NCBI GenBank assembly: GCA_910588825.1
Contig: CAJURF010000003.1
Span: 1-64,000, forward strand
Reading direction: 5' to 3'
Length of the DNA stretch: 64,000 bases
Source: an uncultured Lachnospiraceae bacterium
Lineage (GTDB): Bacteria > Bacillota > Clostridia > Lachnospirales > Lachnospiraceae
The position numbers and the translations under genes are program-made. Shown in pieces: positions 41,690-50,256 of the stretch (within the stretch, counting starts at the first letter, position 1; every line of letters begins with the position of its first letter). The notes under the pieces were generated by a model, which searched no databases, was not told where the DNA came from, and worked only from the letters and a program-made list of their open reading frames with translations.

Positions 41690-43321
41690 TTATAATATGC
41701 TGGAAAGATTCAGTCCCCGTACCACCTCCCGCACTTTCAACACCATAGATGGCGCCATGGATAATTCATCCACCCCCATCCTAAGAAAGACTTCTGTCAA
41801 CGCCAAATCTGCGGCCAGTTCACCGCAGATTCCCACCCATATCCCACGTTTATGGGCATTTTCCACCACCATCTGAATCATTCTCAAAATTGCCTTGTGA
41901 TGGGGCTGATAAAAATCTTCCAGTTTTCCGTTCTGTCTGTCCACTGCCAGGGTATACTGGGTCAGGTCATTGGTCCCGATACTGAAAAAATCCACCAGTT
42001 CTGCCAGTTCATCGCTGACCATCACAGCTGCCGGAGTCTCTATCATAATCCCCTGCTCAGGGAGCCGGCATGGAATCTGGTTATCTTCCAATTCTTTCTG
42101 TACTTCCTGCACAAGTTCCTGTATCTTTCTTACTTCTTCCACTGAGATAATCATAGGATACATGATAGAAAGATTTCCATAGACTGCCGCCCGCAGCAGT
42201 GCTCTCAGCTGTGTCTTGAAAATATCCGTCTGTTTCAGACAGATACGGATTCCCCGATAACCCATGGCCGGATTTTCCTCTTTCTCAAGCTTAAAATAAT
42301 CTGCCTGTTTATCGGCACCCATATCCAAAGTCCGGATGATGACCTTTCTCCCATCCATGGCCTGGACTGCCTGGCGGTACACCTGAAACTGTTCTTCCTC
42401 TGTGGGAAAATCCAGCCTGTCCATATACAAAAATTCACTGCGGAACAGCCCAACCCCTTCTGCATCGTTCTCCAATGCCGCCTCCATATGGCTCATATGG
42501 GCAATGTTGGCACACAGAGAAATCCTCTTTCCATCCAGCGTGATACTTTCTTTTCCTTTCAATTTCTGGAGAAGCCGCTTTTTCTCCCTCTCAGTCTGTA
42601 TTTTGGCTTCTGCCCGTTCACGCACTTCTTCTGACGGCTCAAATATCACCTGGCCGCATTCTCCATCCACCACCGCCGTCATTCCCTCACGTAACCCTTC
42701 CAAATTCACATGCACTCCTGTCAGAGCGGGAATCCCCATCATTCTCGCCAAAATTGCCGTATGAGAGGCAGCCGAGCCGTGTACAGTCACAAATGCCAGG
42801 ACTTTTCCCCTGTCCATCTGCATGGTCTCACTGGGGCTTAGATCCTCTGCCACAAGAACCGACGGCTCTGTCAAATCCGGCCTCCGGCTTTCCCCGCCCA
42901 TGAGATTTTCCACCAGACGGCTGGAAATATCCCTGATATCTGCGGATCTGGCTTTCATGTAATCATCATCCATATCAGCAAACATCCGTGAAAATCTCTC
43001 TCCAACGGTCCACACTGCATACTCCGCATTCACTTTTTCCGTGCGGATTGTATGGCCAATTGTTTCCAGGTATTCCTCATCTTTTAATATCATTAAATGT
43101 GCTTCAAAAATAGAAGCACTGGATTTTCCCATTTCCTGTTCTGCCCTGTGGCAGAGCATTTGAATCTGTCCCTCAGCCTGCTCCAGTGCCTTTTTCAATC
43201 TGGCCGTTTCTGCCTCAGAATCCGCCGCCTTCTTCTCCACATGCCGGACCTGGGGTTTCCACACCACTACAGGACCAAGAGCAGTTCCCTTACTCACAGA
43301 CTTTCCCTCTATCTTTAACAT
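41690..43321 (-). CDS. ptsI: PTS enzyme I (phosphoenolpyruvate-protein phosphotransferase)
   Basis: 543 residues. It has an HPr-binding N-terminal domain (about 1-145), the phospho-His swivelling domain with HGSAASHTAILAR (H187), and the PEP-binding barrel: GVGLFRSEFLYMD, RTLDMGADK, NPAMGYRGIRICL, DFFSIGTNDLTQYTLAVDR and GICGELAAD. The start at 43321 follows GAGGTG and gives MLKIEGKSVSKGTALGP, the usual beginning. Enzyme I starts phosphate flow to all PTS sugars via HPr. No HPr gene is adjacent. Instead the gene is the last of a tight minus-strand string behind an AGE-type sugar isomerase (17-base gap). Confidence 0.94.
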   Translation of the reverse strand: MLKIEGKSVSKGTALGPVVVWKPQVRHVEKKAADSEAETARLKKALEQAEGQIQMLCHRAEQEMGKSSASIFEAHLMILKDEEYLETIGHTIRTEKVNAEYAVWTVGERFSRMFADMDDDYMKARSADIRDISSRLVENLMGGESRRPDLTEPSVLVAEDLSPSETMQMDRGKVLAFVTVHGSAASHTAILARMMGIPALTGVHVNLEGLREGMTAVVDGECGQVIFEPSEEVRERAEAKIQTEREKKRLLQKLKGKESITLDGKRISLCANIAHMSHMEAALENDAEGVGLFRSEFLYMDRLDFPTEEEQFQVYRQAVQAMDGRKVIIRTLDMGADKQADYFKLEKEENPAMGYRGIRICLKQTDIFKTQLRALLRAAVYGNLSIMYPMIISVEEVRKIQELVQEVQKELEDNQIPCRLPEQGIMIETPAAVMVSDELAELVDFFSIGTNDLTQYTLAVDRQNGKLEDFYQPHHKAILRMIQMVVENAHKRGIWVGICGELAADLALTEVFLRMGVDELSMAPSMVLKVREVVRGLNLSSIL

Positions 43322-43338
43322 TTCCACCTCACCAACAT

Positions 43339-44568
43339 TCACCTTTCCCGTACTGCACAGGCAATGGATAAGTCCACCCGGCTGTAGGGGATTAGCACCG
43401 ACTGCAGCGCATGGTAAAGGTCTGATTTACCCGGCCACACAGTCCCGATTGGCTGGTTATTCCGGTCCAGCTGGTGAAACCAGGAGCCATTCACATGGTC
43501 GAGAACTTTTTCGTCCAGATACTCCATAAACTCTGCATACGCCTCTGCATAACATACCTTTTTCGTCACACGGTAAAGCACTGCAGATGTATTGACTGCC
43601 TCAGCCAGCGTCCAGTGCATTCTGTCGTGGACACAGGGATTTCCCTTCCAGTCCGTTGTATAGACAATCCCCGGTGCTCCGTCTGCATTCCAGGCATCCT
43701 CAACTGCCCGGTGAAACAGATTCTCAGCAGCTTCTATATAAGGCTGTGCATTCTGAACATCTTCCCGATACGTGGACAATGCCCATTGAGTAATCAGACG
43801 CGCCCACTCAATTCCGTGCCCCGGCGTTGCCCCGTATGGTTTAAACGGGTCATGGGGTTTTTCTATATTCTTTTCCAGATCCGGTTCCCAGTCTTTTGTA
43901 AAATGCTCCGGAATCCTCCACCCATTCTCCCCGGCCCATTTAAGGACGCGGCGGATAATACGTCCAGCCCTGTCCCTGTACTGCTCTTTCCCAATGACAT
44001 CTGCAACGGCCAGAAAAGCCTCCACTGTATGCATGTTGGCATTGATTCCCCGGTAATCATCCAATATGGTAAATTCTGTATTCCATGTATCACAGGCAAG
44101 CCCCTGCTCCTCATCCCAGAAACGCCTGTCGTACAATTCCAATGCCTCCTCCAGCAGTTCCTGTGCCCCGGGTCTTCCTGCCAGATGAGCAGAACACGCA
44201 GCCAGAATTACAAATGCGTGAGCGTAACACTGCTTGCCCGGAAGAACTTTATTGTCCGGCGTAAGCCCTGCATACCACCCTCCGTTCTCTTTATCTTTCA
44301 ACTCATTGCCAAGCCCTTTTAAAGCGGCATCTGCCAGCCCCTCGCTGCCTTCATGGCCCAGAAGAACTCCTATGCTGTATACATGGGCCATACGGCAGGT
44401 AATCCATGTCTCCCGGCTGCGGTTCGTCCAGGGTGCCCCGTCATCTCCCAAATACCAGGAGCTTCCACCTGGCGACGGAAAACCATGTCCAAACTTCAGC
44501 AGCCCACTGCCAATTTCCTGTAAAAAAATCTGATTCGCCTTTGTGTCTATCTGATATTTTTCTTTCAT
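43339..44568 (-). CDS. AGE-family sugar isomerase/epimerase (YihS/mannose isomerase-like)
   Basis: 409 residues, alpha/alpha-barrel N-acylglucosamine 2-epimerase family. It resembles E. coli YihS throughout: TWITCRMAHVYSIGVLLG, DYRGINANMHTVEAFLAVAD, PYGATPGHGIEWARL, and the three key histidines align as H180, H251 and H386 (DLYH). YihS-type enzymes interconvert sulfoquinovose/sulfofructose or mannose/fructose. The rest of the sulfo-sugar pathway is absent, so mannose, lyxose or a related aldose is as likely. The start at 44568 follows AGGTGG. Confidence 0.85.
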   Translation of the reverse strand: MKEKYQIDTKANQIFLQEIGSGLLKFGHGFPSPGGSSWYLGDDGAPWTNRSRETWITCRMAHVYSIGVLLGHEGSEGLADAALKGLGNELKDKENGGWYAGLTPDNKVLPGKQCYAHAFVILAACSAHLAGRPGAQELLEEALELYDRRFWDEEQGLACDTWNTEFTILDDYRGINANMHTVEAFLAVADVIGKEQYRDRAGRIIRRVLKWAGENGWRIPEHFTKDWEPDLEKNIEKPHDPFKPYGATPGHGIEWARLITQWALSTYREDVQNAQPYIEAAENLFHRAVEDAWNADGAPGIVYTTDWKGNPCVHDRMHWTLAEAVNTSAVLYRVTKKVCYAEAYAEFMEYLDEKVLDHVNGSWFHQLDRNNQPIGTVWPGKSDLYHALQSVLIPYSRVDLSIACAVRER

Positions 44569-44587
44569 AAAAATGCCCACCTTCCAA

Positions 44588-44935
44588 TTATATTTTCCGC
44601 TCCACAATCTTCCCCAGATATATGCCTGTCAAAATCAGGGAATAGACTGCCAGATTTCCCCAGTGGCTCAGAGCTGCAGACACAGAGATTACATTGAGAG
44701 CCAGCATGACCAGCATCATCGTCCTGGCCTTCTTCTTCGTCTCTTTGTTCCAGGAGCTGGCTTTAAACATCCTGGAAAACACCACCCACAATACCCCCCA
44801 GACCAGGGGCATTGCTATGCGGTAAATAAGAAGAGGCACAAAATTCTCCCGGCCTGCCAGACTGGCAAGAATGCCTGGGTCAGCACAGGCCATCAAATTA
44901 ATTACCCATAAAATAATTTTGCTCTTTTGATTCAT
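44588..44935 (-). CDS. Small membrane protein of unknown function
   Basis: 115 residues with about four hydrophobic helices (IILWVINLMACADPG, LLIYRIAMPLVWGVLWVV, MMLVMLALNVISVSAALS, LAVYSLILTGIYLG), a positive loop (KETKKKAR) and a basic C-terminus. It has a GGAAGG ribosome site. It is in a close string with the sugar isomerase downstream (19-base gap). No family recognised. Confidence 0.6.
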   Translation of the reverse strand: MNQKSKIILWVINLMACADPGILASLAGRENFVPLLIYRIAMPLVWGVLWVVFSRMFKASSWNKETKKKARTMMLVMLALNVISVSAALSHWGNLAVYSLILTGIYLGKIVERKI

Positions 44936-44974
44936 CCCAAATCCTTCCCTTTATAGGACTCTATAAAATCCCGT

Positions 44975-45310
44975 TCAGATATTTTTTGAAACCACAGGTG
45001 TTTCCCATATAATGTTCCATCGGCATTCTTCCGGATAAAATAAAAGCCGGAATACCCAGGTACGCCCTCCCCACAGAGTACTGCACCTGTACTCAACCGC
45101 CAGAATTCCACAAAAATATTTCTTCTCCCTGGAATGTATCTGTATGTGGTCCAGGGTATAAATTTCCCCGTCTTCTCCTTTGAACTTTAACATTTTGGGA
45201 AGCGGTTCCCCATTGCTGGTAAACCACACACCGCACGCCACAGGCTCCTGGCACCCCTGTACCTTTCCCACATCCGGATGCTCTGCGTGAATCCCAATTC
45301 CCATTCCCAT
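44975..45310 (-). CDS. Small cysteine/tryptophan-containing protein of unknown function
   Basis: 111 residues. The start at 45310 (MGMGIGIHAEHPDVGKVQG) has GGGGGAG nine bases upstream; an ATG three codons earlier is too close to that site. CGVWFTSNGEPLPKMLKFKG then DGEIYTLDHIQIHSREKKYF reads as a small beta-rich domain. I recall similar proteins next to Y-family polymerases in Lachnospiraceae but cannot name a function. The gene begins 26 bases after the DNA polymerase IV stop. Confidence 0.6.
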   Translation of the reverse strand: MGMGIGIHAEHPDVGKVQGCQEPVACGVWFTSNGEPLPKMLKFKGEDGEIYTLDHIQIHSREKKYFCGILAVEYRCSTLWGGRTWVFRLLFYPEECRWNIIWETPVVSKNI

Positions 45311-45328
45311 CACATACATCTCCCCCTA

Positions 45329-45338
45329 GAGCGTGTCT
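45329..45338. repeat. Solo terminus of palindromic family A
   Basis: GAGCGTGTCT, preceded by CTA as at 33741. No partner end is visible nearby. On the minus strand its last bases contribute to the polymerase IV stop codon, and the other side abuts the ribosome site of the next gene. It may be a footprint. Confidence 0.4.
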
Positions 45339-46602
45339 ATTCTATTTTCTGTCTGCTATAATCTACTGTCCGTTTCTCCCGTGAAATCCCTCCAGATAAA
45401 TGGTCAATGGCTCCCTCCAGAAATACAGCCCGTTTCACGGCGTCAATGCCATATTTTCTACGGATAACATCAATTGTCTTATCCAGTTTTTCCAATTTTT
45501 CATAGTTTCCATTGTCAAACAGATTCATCTGGCGGGGTTCAGCCCCATCCCGTATCCTCTGAGTGTGAATTCCCAGATGACGCAGAGGCGTCTTCTTATC
45601 CCACAGCTGGTCAAAGAGCTGACATGCATATTGATAAAGCTCCCATGTGATATTGGTGGGATTAGGCATAACCATCTGATGGCTGGAATAATGAAAATCA
45701 TAGCTTTTAATCCCCACTGCAATCACTTCTGCTTTCACTTTGTGGCTGCGCAGTCTTGACCCTACAGTCTCTGCCAGTGCCAAAAGTACTTTCCTGGCTG
45801 TCCCCCTGTCTTTCACATCAAACGCAACAGTGGTAGAATTCCCAAATCCTTTGTTGACAGGTGCTTCTGCCCTCACCTCTGCACTATCCCGTCCATTTGC
45901 AAAATTCCATATCTGTTCTCCGTGTTTGTGCAGGATCGGTTTCAAGAACGCAGGATCCGCTGCTGCCAGTTCTCCAATTGTGCTGATTCCCAGCATCTCC
46001 AGCTTGCGCCTGGCTGCTCTGCCCACAAAAAACAACTGGGATATAGGCAGCGGCCACATTTTCTCCTGAATTTCCCATGGAAACAGACTATGGGTATAAT
46101 TGGGCTTGCGAAATTCTGACGCCATTTTCGCCAGAAGTTTGTTGGACGCAACTCCAATGTTTACCGTAAACCCCAGCTCCCGCTCAATCCGTCCCCGTAT
46201 TTCATCTGCGGTTTCCAAAGGTTTTCCAAATAAATGCAGTGTTTCTGTCATATCCATATAACACTCATCAATACTGTAAGGCTCCACATCCGGTGTATAC
46301 TCTTTCAAGATTTCCTGGAATGCACGAGAACACCGCTGATACAGACTATAATTGGGCGGCACCATATACAGCTGAGGACATTTCACTCTTGCCTGTCCAA
46401 TGGTCTCCCCTGTACAGACACCATATTTTTTCGCGGGATGGCTTTTCGCCAATATAATTCCATGCCTGGATTCGGCATCGCCTGCCACAGCAGAAGGAAT
46501 CTGCCGCAGGTCCACAGATGCCCCCAGATGATGGAGCCGATATGCCGCTTCCCACGACAAAAACGCGCTATTGACGTCTACATGAAAAATAATCCGTTCC
46601 AA
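45337..46602 (-). CDS. dinB: DNA polymerase IV (Y-family translesion polymerase)
   Basis: 421 residues. Catalytic acids are D9 (FHVDVNSAF) and D112-E113 (YSIDECYMD). Fingers and little-finger domains are of normal size, with NIGVASNKLLAKMASEF and FVGRAARRKLEMLGI (helix-hairpin-helix). A sliding-clamp binding motif RQMNLFDN lies at about residue 366. It copies past damaged bases with low fidelity. Its promoter overlaps a LexA-like box, so it is probably an SOS gene. Four more genes follow on the same strand with gaps of 17-39 bases and no visible terminator. Confidence 0.93.
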   Translation of the reverse strand: MERIIFHVDVNSAFLSWEAAYRLHHLGASVDLRQIPSAVAGDAESRHGIILAKSHPAKKYGVCTGETIGQARVKCPQLYMVPPNYSLYQRCSRAFQEILKEYTPDVEPYSIDECYMDMTETLHLFGKPLETADEIRGRIERELGFTVNIGVASNKLLAKMASEFRKPNYTHSLFPWEIQEKMWPLPISQLFFVGRAARRKLEMLGISTIGELAAADPAFLKPILHKHGEQIWNFANGRDSAEVRAEAPVNKGFGNSTTVAFDVKDRGTARKVLLALAETVGSRLRSHKVKAEVIAVGIKSYDFHYSSHQMVMPNPTNITWELYQYACQLFDQLWDKKTPLRHLGIHTQRIRDGAEPRQMNLFDNGNYEKLEKLDKTIDVIRRKYGIDAVKRAVFLEGAIDHLSGGISREKRTVDYSRQKIE

Positions 46603-46628
46603 ACATCTGTTCGCCTCCTTTTCCCTAT

Positions 46629-46657
46629 ATTATATACAAACATATATTCTTATGCAA
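46629..46657 (-). promoter_or_regulatory. dinB promoter with LexA-like box
   Basis: On the minus strand TTGCAT (46652-46657) and TATAAT (46629-46634) are 17 bases apart. The spacer contains GAATATATGTTT (46638-46649), which matches the Gram-positive LexA consensus GAACATATGTTC in 10 of 12 positions. Confidence 0.55.
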
Positions 46658-46754
46658 GAAGAAAATTTTTCCGCTTTATTAAACTCAACTATTTCCAAAC
46701 CATGCATATGATAAAAAAGAAAGGCATAAAAGACATTCATAAGGAGTTATAAAA

Positions 46755-46826
46755 TTGCCAGAATATAAAATTATGTTAGATGCCGGACATGGAGGCGCGC
46801 AATTGCGCCGCAAGCCTTGCATTTAA
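46755..46826 (+). pseudogene. 5' fragment of a cell-wall amidase gene
   Basis: Behind AAGGAG a TTG start opens the frame MPEYKIMLDAGHGGA, the N-terminus of an N-acetylmuramoyl-L-alanine amidase (the His of GHGG is a zinc ligand). After GHGGA the frame runs into unrelated sequence and stops at 46826. The rest of the gene continues at 48887, 2.1 kb away. Confidence 0.8.
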
Positions 46827-46912
46827 GAAAACATTTTGTTAAAATAAACCAAAAAATTGCCATAGGCAACGACTTCTTGAAGCACTCAATCACACAAAGG
46901 AGGTACTGAAAA

Positions 46913-48268
46913 ATGGTATCACAAATTTTGGCGGTTGTTATTTTCGTAGTTATGTTTTTTCTCATTATCACGGAAAAATTCGAACGCCACATTGTAACAT
47001 TATCCTGTGGTCTGTTGACACTGACTGTTGTATTCGGAGCCTGCATGCAGAGTATGACCGCAGTTACAAAGACCCTTGCCCTCCACCGTATATTCGCTCT
47101 GGACTTCTGGTATCATGCAGGTGAGACAGCCGAGTCTTCCAGCGGGATTAACTGGGCCACTATCATCTTCATCGCAAGTATGATGATCATGGTAGAAGGA
47201 ATGGCAAGGGCAGGCTTTTTTAGATGGCTCTGTATACAAATCGCCAACCTAGTCCATTACAAAACCATCCCCATATTTATCACATTTATGGTCATGTCGG
47301 CTATCCTGGCCATGTTTATTGACAGCATTACCGTCATTTTGTTTCTCGCCGCGGTAACTGTTGAACTGGCACAAGTGTTAAAATTTGACCCTGTGCCCAT
47401 GATCCTTGCAGAAATTTTCTGTGCGAATCTGGGCGGCTCTGCTACCATGTGCGGTGACCCGCCCAATATTATTATTGGAACCGCCCTGGGATATTCTTTT
47501 GGGGATTTTATTACAAATACAGGACTCATTGCAGGCATTTCACTGGTGGTTACAGTGATTTATTTTTACTTTTGTTTTCGGAAAGAACTCCTGGACAGTT
47601 CCGGAAAATCAATCCCTGTCACCAATTATCCAGACCCAAAGGAAGCTGTCACTGATAAAAAGGGATTTATCATAAGCTGCATCATTTTTCTGTGCGCTGT
47701 GTTTCTTCTTATCACTCATGCTCAGACAGGACTTACCGTTGCGTTTATAGGCCTTGTCATTGCGCTGGCCACTTTACTGACATCCGCCAAATACATTCCT
47801 GACCTGATGAAAAAAGTTGACTACAAAACCCTTTTGTTTTTTATCGGTCTGTTTATTGTTGTGGGCGGATTAGAAGAAACAGGCATTTTAACCGCAACCG
47901 CCAGTTTTATTGAAAATATCAGCGGAGGAAATGTAAAATTAATGACCGCGATTATTATATGGGTCTCTGCCATAGCAAGCGCGTTTGTAGATAACATTCC
48001 TTTCGCGGCAACTATGATACCTATTATCAAAAGCCTGTCCGTCAGCCAGAACACCAGTCTGTCCGTACTGGCATGGGCATTGTCAATGGGTACAGATATC
48101 GGCGGAAGTGCCACACCTATCGGAGCTTCCGCAAATGTGGTGGGTACTTCTGTAGCTGCAAAACATGGACATCCTATTGGCTGGGGAGAATACTGCTGGA
48201 AAACAGCACCGGCAGCTTTACTTGTACTGCTGATTTCTACCATATGTATCTTTATAAGGTATTTTTAA
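46913..48268 (+). CDS. SLC13/ArsB-NhaD superfamily ion transporter
   Basis: 451 residues with 11-12 membrane helices. Two inverted-repeat signature loops are clear: NLGGSATMCGDPPNIIIG in the first half and TDIGGSATPIGASANVVG in the second, with AFVDNIPFAATMIPII before it. These are marks of the IT superfamily (citrate, arsenite, Na+/H+ carriers). The substrate cannot be told. An AAAGGAGG site precedes the ATG. It is co-transcribed with the kinase-like gene 12 bases downstream, and both lie within the cassette that interrupts the amidase. Confidence 0.88.
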   Translation: MVSQILAVVIFVVMFFLIITEKFERHIVTLSCGLLTLTVVFGACMQSMTAVTKTLALHRIFALDFWYHAGETAESSSGINWATIIFIASMMIMVEGMARAGFFRWLCIQIANLVHYKTIPIFITFMVMSAILAMFIDSITVILFLAAVTVELAQVLKFDPVPMILAEIFCANLGGSATMCGDPPNIIIGTALGYSFGDFITNTGLIAGISLVVTVIYFYFCFRKELLDSSGKSIPVTNYPDPKEAVTDKKGFIISCIIFLCAVFLLITHAQTGLTVAFIGLVIALATLLTSAKYIPDLMKKVDYKTLLFFIGLFIVVGGLEETGILTATASFIENISGGNVKLMTAIIIWVSAIASAFVDNIPFAATMIPIIKSLSVSQNTSLSVLAWALSMGTDIGGSATPIGASANVVGTSVAAKHGHPIGWGEYCWKTAPAALLVLLISTICIFIRYF

Positions 48269-48280
48269 AGGGGGAGCTTT

Positions 48281-48883
48281 ATGCCACAACAATTAATTAT
48301 TTCCATAGGCCGCGAATATGGAAGCGGCGGCCATGAAATCGCTGAAGAACTAGCCGAAAGATTCGGACTGCATTTTTATGACAAAAACTTGTTAAAAGAG
48401 ATTGCCACAGAAAAAAATGTAGACGTAAACCGATTAGAAAAATACGATGAACTTCCCCGGTCCGTCTCAAGAAAAGTACGGGGCTTCAGCAATTCACCTG
48501 AAGAAAACACAGCCAATATGCAGTTCGAATATCTGCGCAAAATGGCTGAAAACGGAAAATCGTTCGTCATTGTAGGCCGCTGTTCAGAAACTGTACTGCG
48601 TGATTATTCCTGCATGATTTCTATTTTTATTCTGGCAGATCTGTCATACAAAATAGACCGGATTTCTTCCCAGCAGGGTATCTCCAGAGAAAAAGCAGAA
48701 ATCTTAATCAACCGCCAGAATAAAAAGAGGAAGGATTATCATAATTATTACTGTCTGAAAAAATGGGGGCATTCTCAAAACTACGATATTTCCATCAACA
48801 GCAGCCGCCTGGGTATTGAACGGACTGCTAATATACTGGCTGGCTACATCCAGGAAAGAATGAGCATATCTATTCCGCGCTGA
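48281..48883 (+). CDS. Cytidylate-kinase-like family protein
   Basis: 200 residues. QLIISIGREYGSGGHEIAEEL is the P-loop of the cytidylate-kinase-like family (GREYGSGG in place of the usual GxxGxGK). GRCSETVLRDY and the RISSQQGISREKAEILI helix match too. These proteins are short relatives of cytidylate kinase whose substrate is not established, and they are often found beside transporters in Clostridia. It starts behind AAAGGGGGAG and is the second gene of the cassette; its stop lies 10 bases before the right amidase junction. Confidence 0.83.
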   Translation: MPQQLIISIGREYGSGGHEIAEELAERFGLHFYDKNLLKEIATEKNVDVNRLEKYDELPRSVSRKVRGFSNSPEENTANMQFEYLRKMAENGKSFVIVGRCSETVLRDYSCMISIFILADLSYKIDRISSQQGISREKAEILINRQNKKRKDYHNYYCLKKWGHSQNYDISINSSRLGIERTANILAGYIQERMSISIPR

Positions 48884-48886
48884 TAA

Positions 48887-49630
48887 CTGCCAGGACATGG
48901 CGGCGCAGACCCGGGCGCTGTCTCCAACGACAGACAGGAAAAAGACGATACCCTGCGGCTGGCCCTGGCTGTGGGAAATATCCTGAAGAACAGTGGAGTG
49001 GACGTGGAGTACACCCGTACAACCGATATTTATCAAACCCCTTTTCAGAAAGCTACCATTGCCAATCAGTCTGGCGCGGACTATTTTGTGTCTTTTCACC
49101 GCAATTCCAGCCCGATACCAGGCCAGTATACAGGTGTGGAAACACTGGTGTATGACAAATCCGGGATTAAATACGATATGGCAGAAAATATCGCAGGTGC
49201 TTTAGGCGAACTGGGCTTCCAGAATCTGGGGGTAAAAGAGCGGCCGGGGCTGGTGGTCCTGCGCAGGACCACCATGCCTTCTGTGCTGGTTGAAGCCGGT
49301 TTCCTGAACAATGAAAAGGACAATGCCATGTTCGACGAAAAATTCGATGAGATCGCCCAGGCCATCGCCAGTGCCATTTTGGGAACACTGGGAGAAGAAG
49401 ATGTGACCACTCCCACCTATTACCGGGTACAGGCCGGTGCGTTTAAGAACAGACAATATGCTGACCAGCTTTTATATGAATTGCTGGACCAGGGGTATCC
49501 TGCATTTTTACTGGACCAGGACGGATATTATAAGGTGCAGGTAGGCGCCTACCTGCAGCTGGGAAACGCCATCGCCATGGAACAGCGGCTGAGAGACGCC
49601 GGATACAGTACATTAATTACCACCAAATAA
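48887..49630 (+). pseudogene. 3' part of the N-acetylmuramoyl-L-alanine amidase gene (Amidase_3 + SPOR)
   Basis: The frame opens after TGATAA and reads LPGHGGADPGAVSNDRQEKD, then an Amidase_3 domain with zinc/catalytic residues in QEKDD, VSFHRNS and VLVEAGFLNN, then a C-terminal SPOR domain (YYRVQAGAFKNRQYADQLL, YYKVQVGAYLQLGNAIAMEQ). Only the first ten residues are missing compared with the 5' fragment at 46755. There is no ribosome site or good start at the new left end; a GTG at 48971 would lose two zinc ligands. It is therefore probably inactive, although the damage is confined to the cassette junction. Confidence 0.85.
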
Positions 49631-49652
49631 AATCACCGTCAAAATTCCCTGA

Positions 49653-49709
49653 CAAAACGGCCAGATAATCTGATACCGGCACACAGCTTTAGATTCTCCG
49701 GCCGTTTTG
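49653..49709. terminator. Hairpin terminator downstream of the amidase gene
   Basis: CAAAACGGCC (49653-49662) and GGCCGTTTTG (49700-49709) are perfect inverted repeats with further pairing possible inside. They lie between convergent genes. Confidence 0.65.
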
Positions 49710-49725
49710 CTAAAAGGATGCCTGC

Positions 49726-49959
49726 CTATTTCCAGCTTTTTATCACAGACAAAATATCATCTTCATAATTCCCTGAAAATTCCTCCTGCCTTCCCCCATC
49801 TCTCACATTGCTCTCTGCCCCTTCCCCATCGGGAAATTCCCATACATGATACTGAATACCCCGATATTCAAAGTCAACGCTTCCACACCCGTCTTCTTCC
49901 GTGTACTGGCTCTTCCAGCCCTTAGACTGTATATATTTCTGTAACTTTTCTAATCTCAT
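49726..49959 (-). CDS. Small acidic protein of unknown function
   Basis: 77 residues from the ATG at 49959, directly behind GGAGGAAGAA; the frame runs four codons upstream. MRLEKLQKYIQSKGWKSQYT is followed by a beta-rich part (VDFEYRGIQYHVWEF) and a Gly/Glu-rich tail. No membrane segment or motif. It is the last of three small minus-strand genes. Confidence 0.6.
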   Translation of the reverse strand: MRLEKLQKYIQSKGWKSQYTEEDGCGSVDFEYRGIQYHVWEFPDGEGAESNVRDGGRQEEFSGNYEDDILSVIKSWK

Positions 49960-49977
49960 TTCTTCCTCCAAAACATA

Positions 49978-50253
49978 TCACAAATATTTCGTAAAATACA
50001 AAATCACCACCCCCGCCTGCAATACACACAACAGCGGAATTCCCACAGAAAACAGCTTATGCCTGGTCTTATGGCGAAACACATACATGCCTGCCAGTGC
50101 TCCCAGACTCCCGCCAAACAGAGCAGCAGCCAGAAGCCTGCGCTCCGGTATACGCCAGCGCTGTCTTTTCGCGCGGCTTTTATCAATCCCAAACATACCA
50201 AAAGCCGCCAGATTTATCACAGCCAGATAGACTTCCAAAATTTCCATAAACAT
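49978..50253 (-). CDS. DUF1294 family membrane protein
   Basis: 91 residues with three hydrophobic helices. The central MFGIDKSRAKRQRWRIPERR then LLAAALFGGSLGALAGMYVF is the DUF1294 hallmark. The function of the family is unknown. It follows the zinc-ribbon membrane protein gene by 3 bases. Confidence 0.85.
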   Translation of the reverse strand: MFMEILEVYLAVINLAAFGMFGIDKSRAKRQRWRIPERRLLAAALFGGSLGALAGMYVFRHKTRHKLFSVGIPLLCVLQAGVVILYFTKYL

Positions 50254-50256
50254 AGG

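Larger units (their letters stand above)
46785..48906 (+). mobile_element. 2.1-kb cassette inserted in the amidase gene
   Basis: The two amidase halves share a 14-base direct repeat at the break: GGACATGGAGGCGC (46785-46798) and GGACATGGCGGCGC (48893-48906), 13 of 14 identical. The 2108 bases between equivalent positions hold a transporter gene and a cytidylate-kinase-like gene, both on the plus strand. The left junction continues into a 12-bp palindrome, GCGCAATTGCGC. There is no transposase, recombinase or clear inverted end, so the mechanism is unknown; recombination at short homology is the simplest idea. Confidence 0.6.

Noticed and set aside
43339..44568. Sulfoquinovose catabolism gene cluster
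   Set aside because: The isomerase resembles YihS, but no sulfoquinovosidase, sulfofructose kinase or sulfolactaldehyde reductase is nearby, and the transaldolase at 29798 is 13 kb away in another operon.
46785..48906. Classical insertion sequence or integrative element in the amidase gene
   Set aside because: There is no transposase or integrase, no paired terminal inverted repeats and the flanking repeat is imperfect, so only a cassette of unknown mechanism is claimed.
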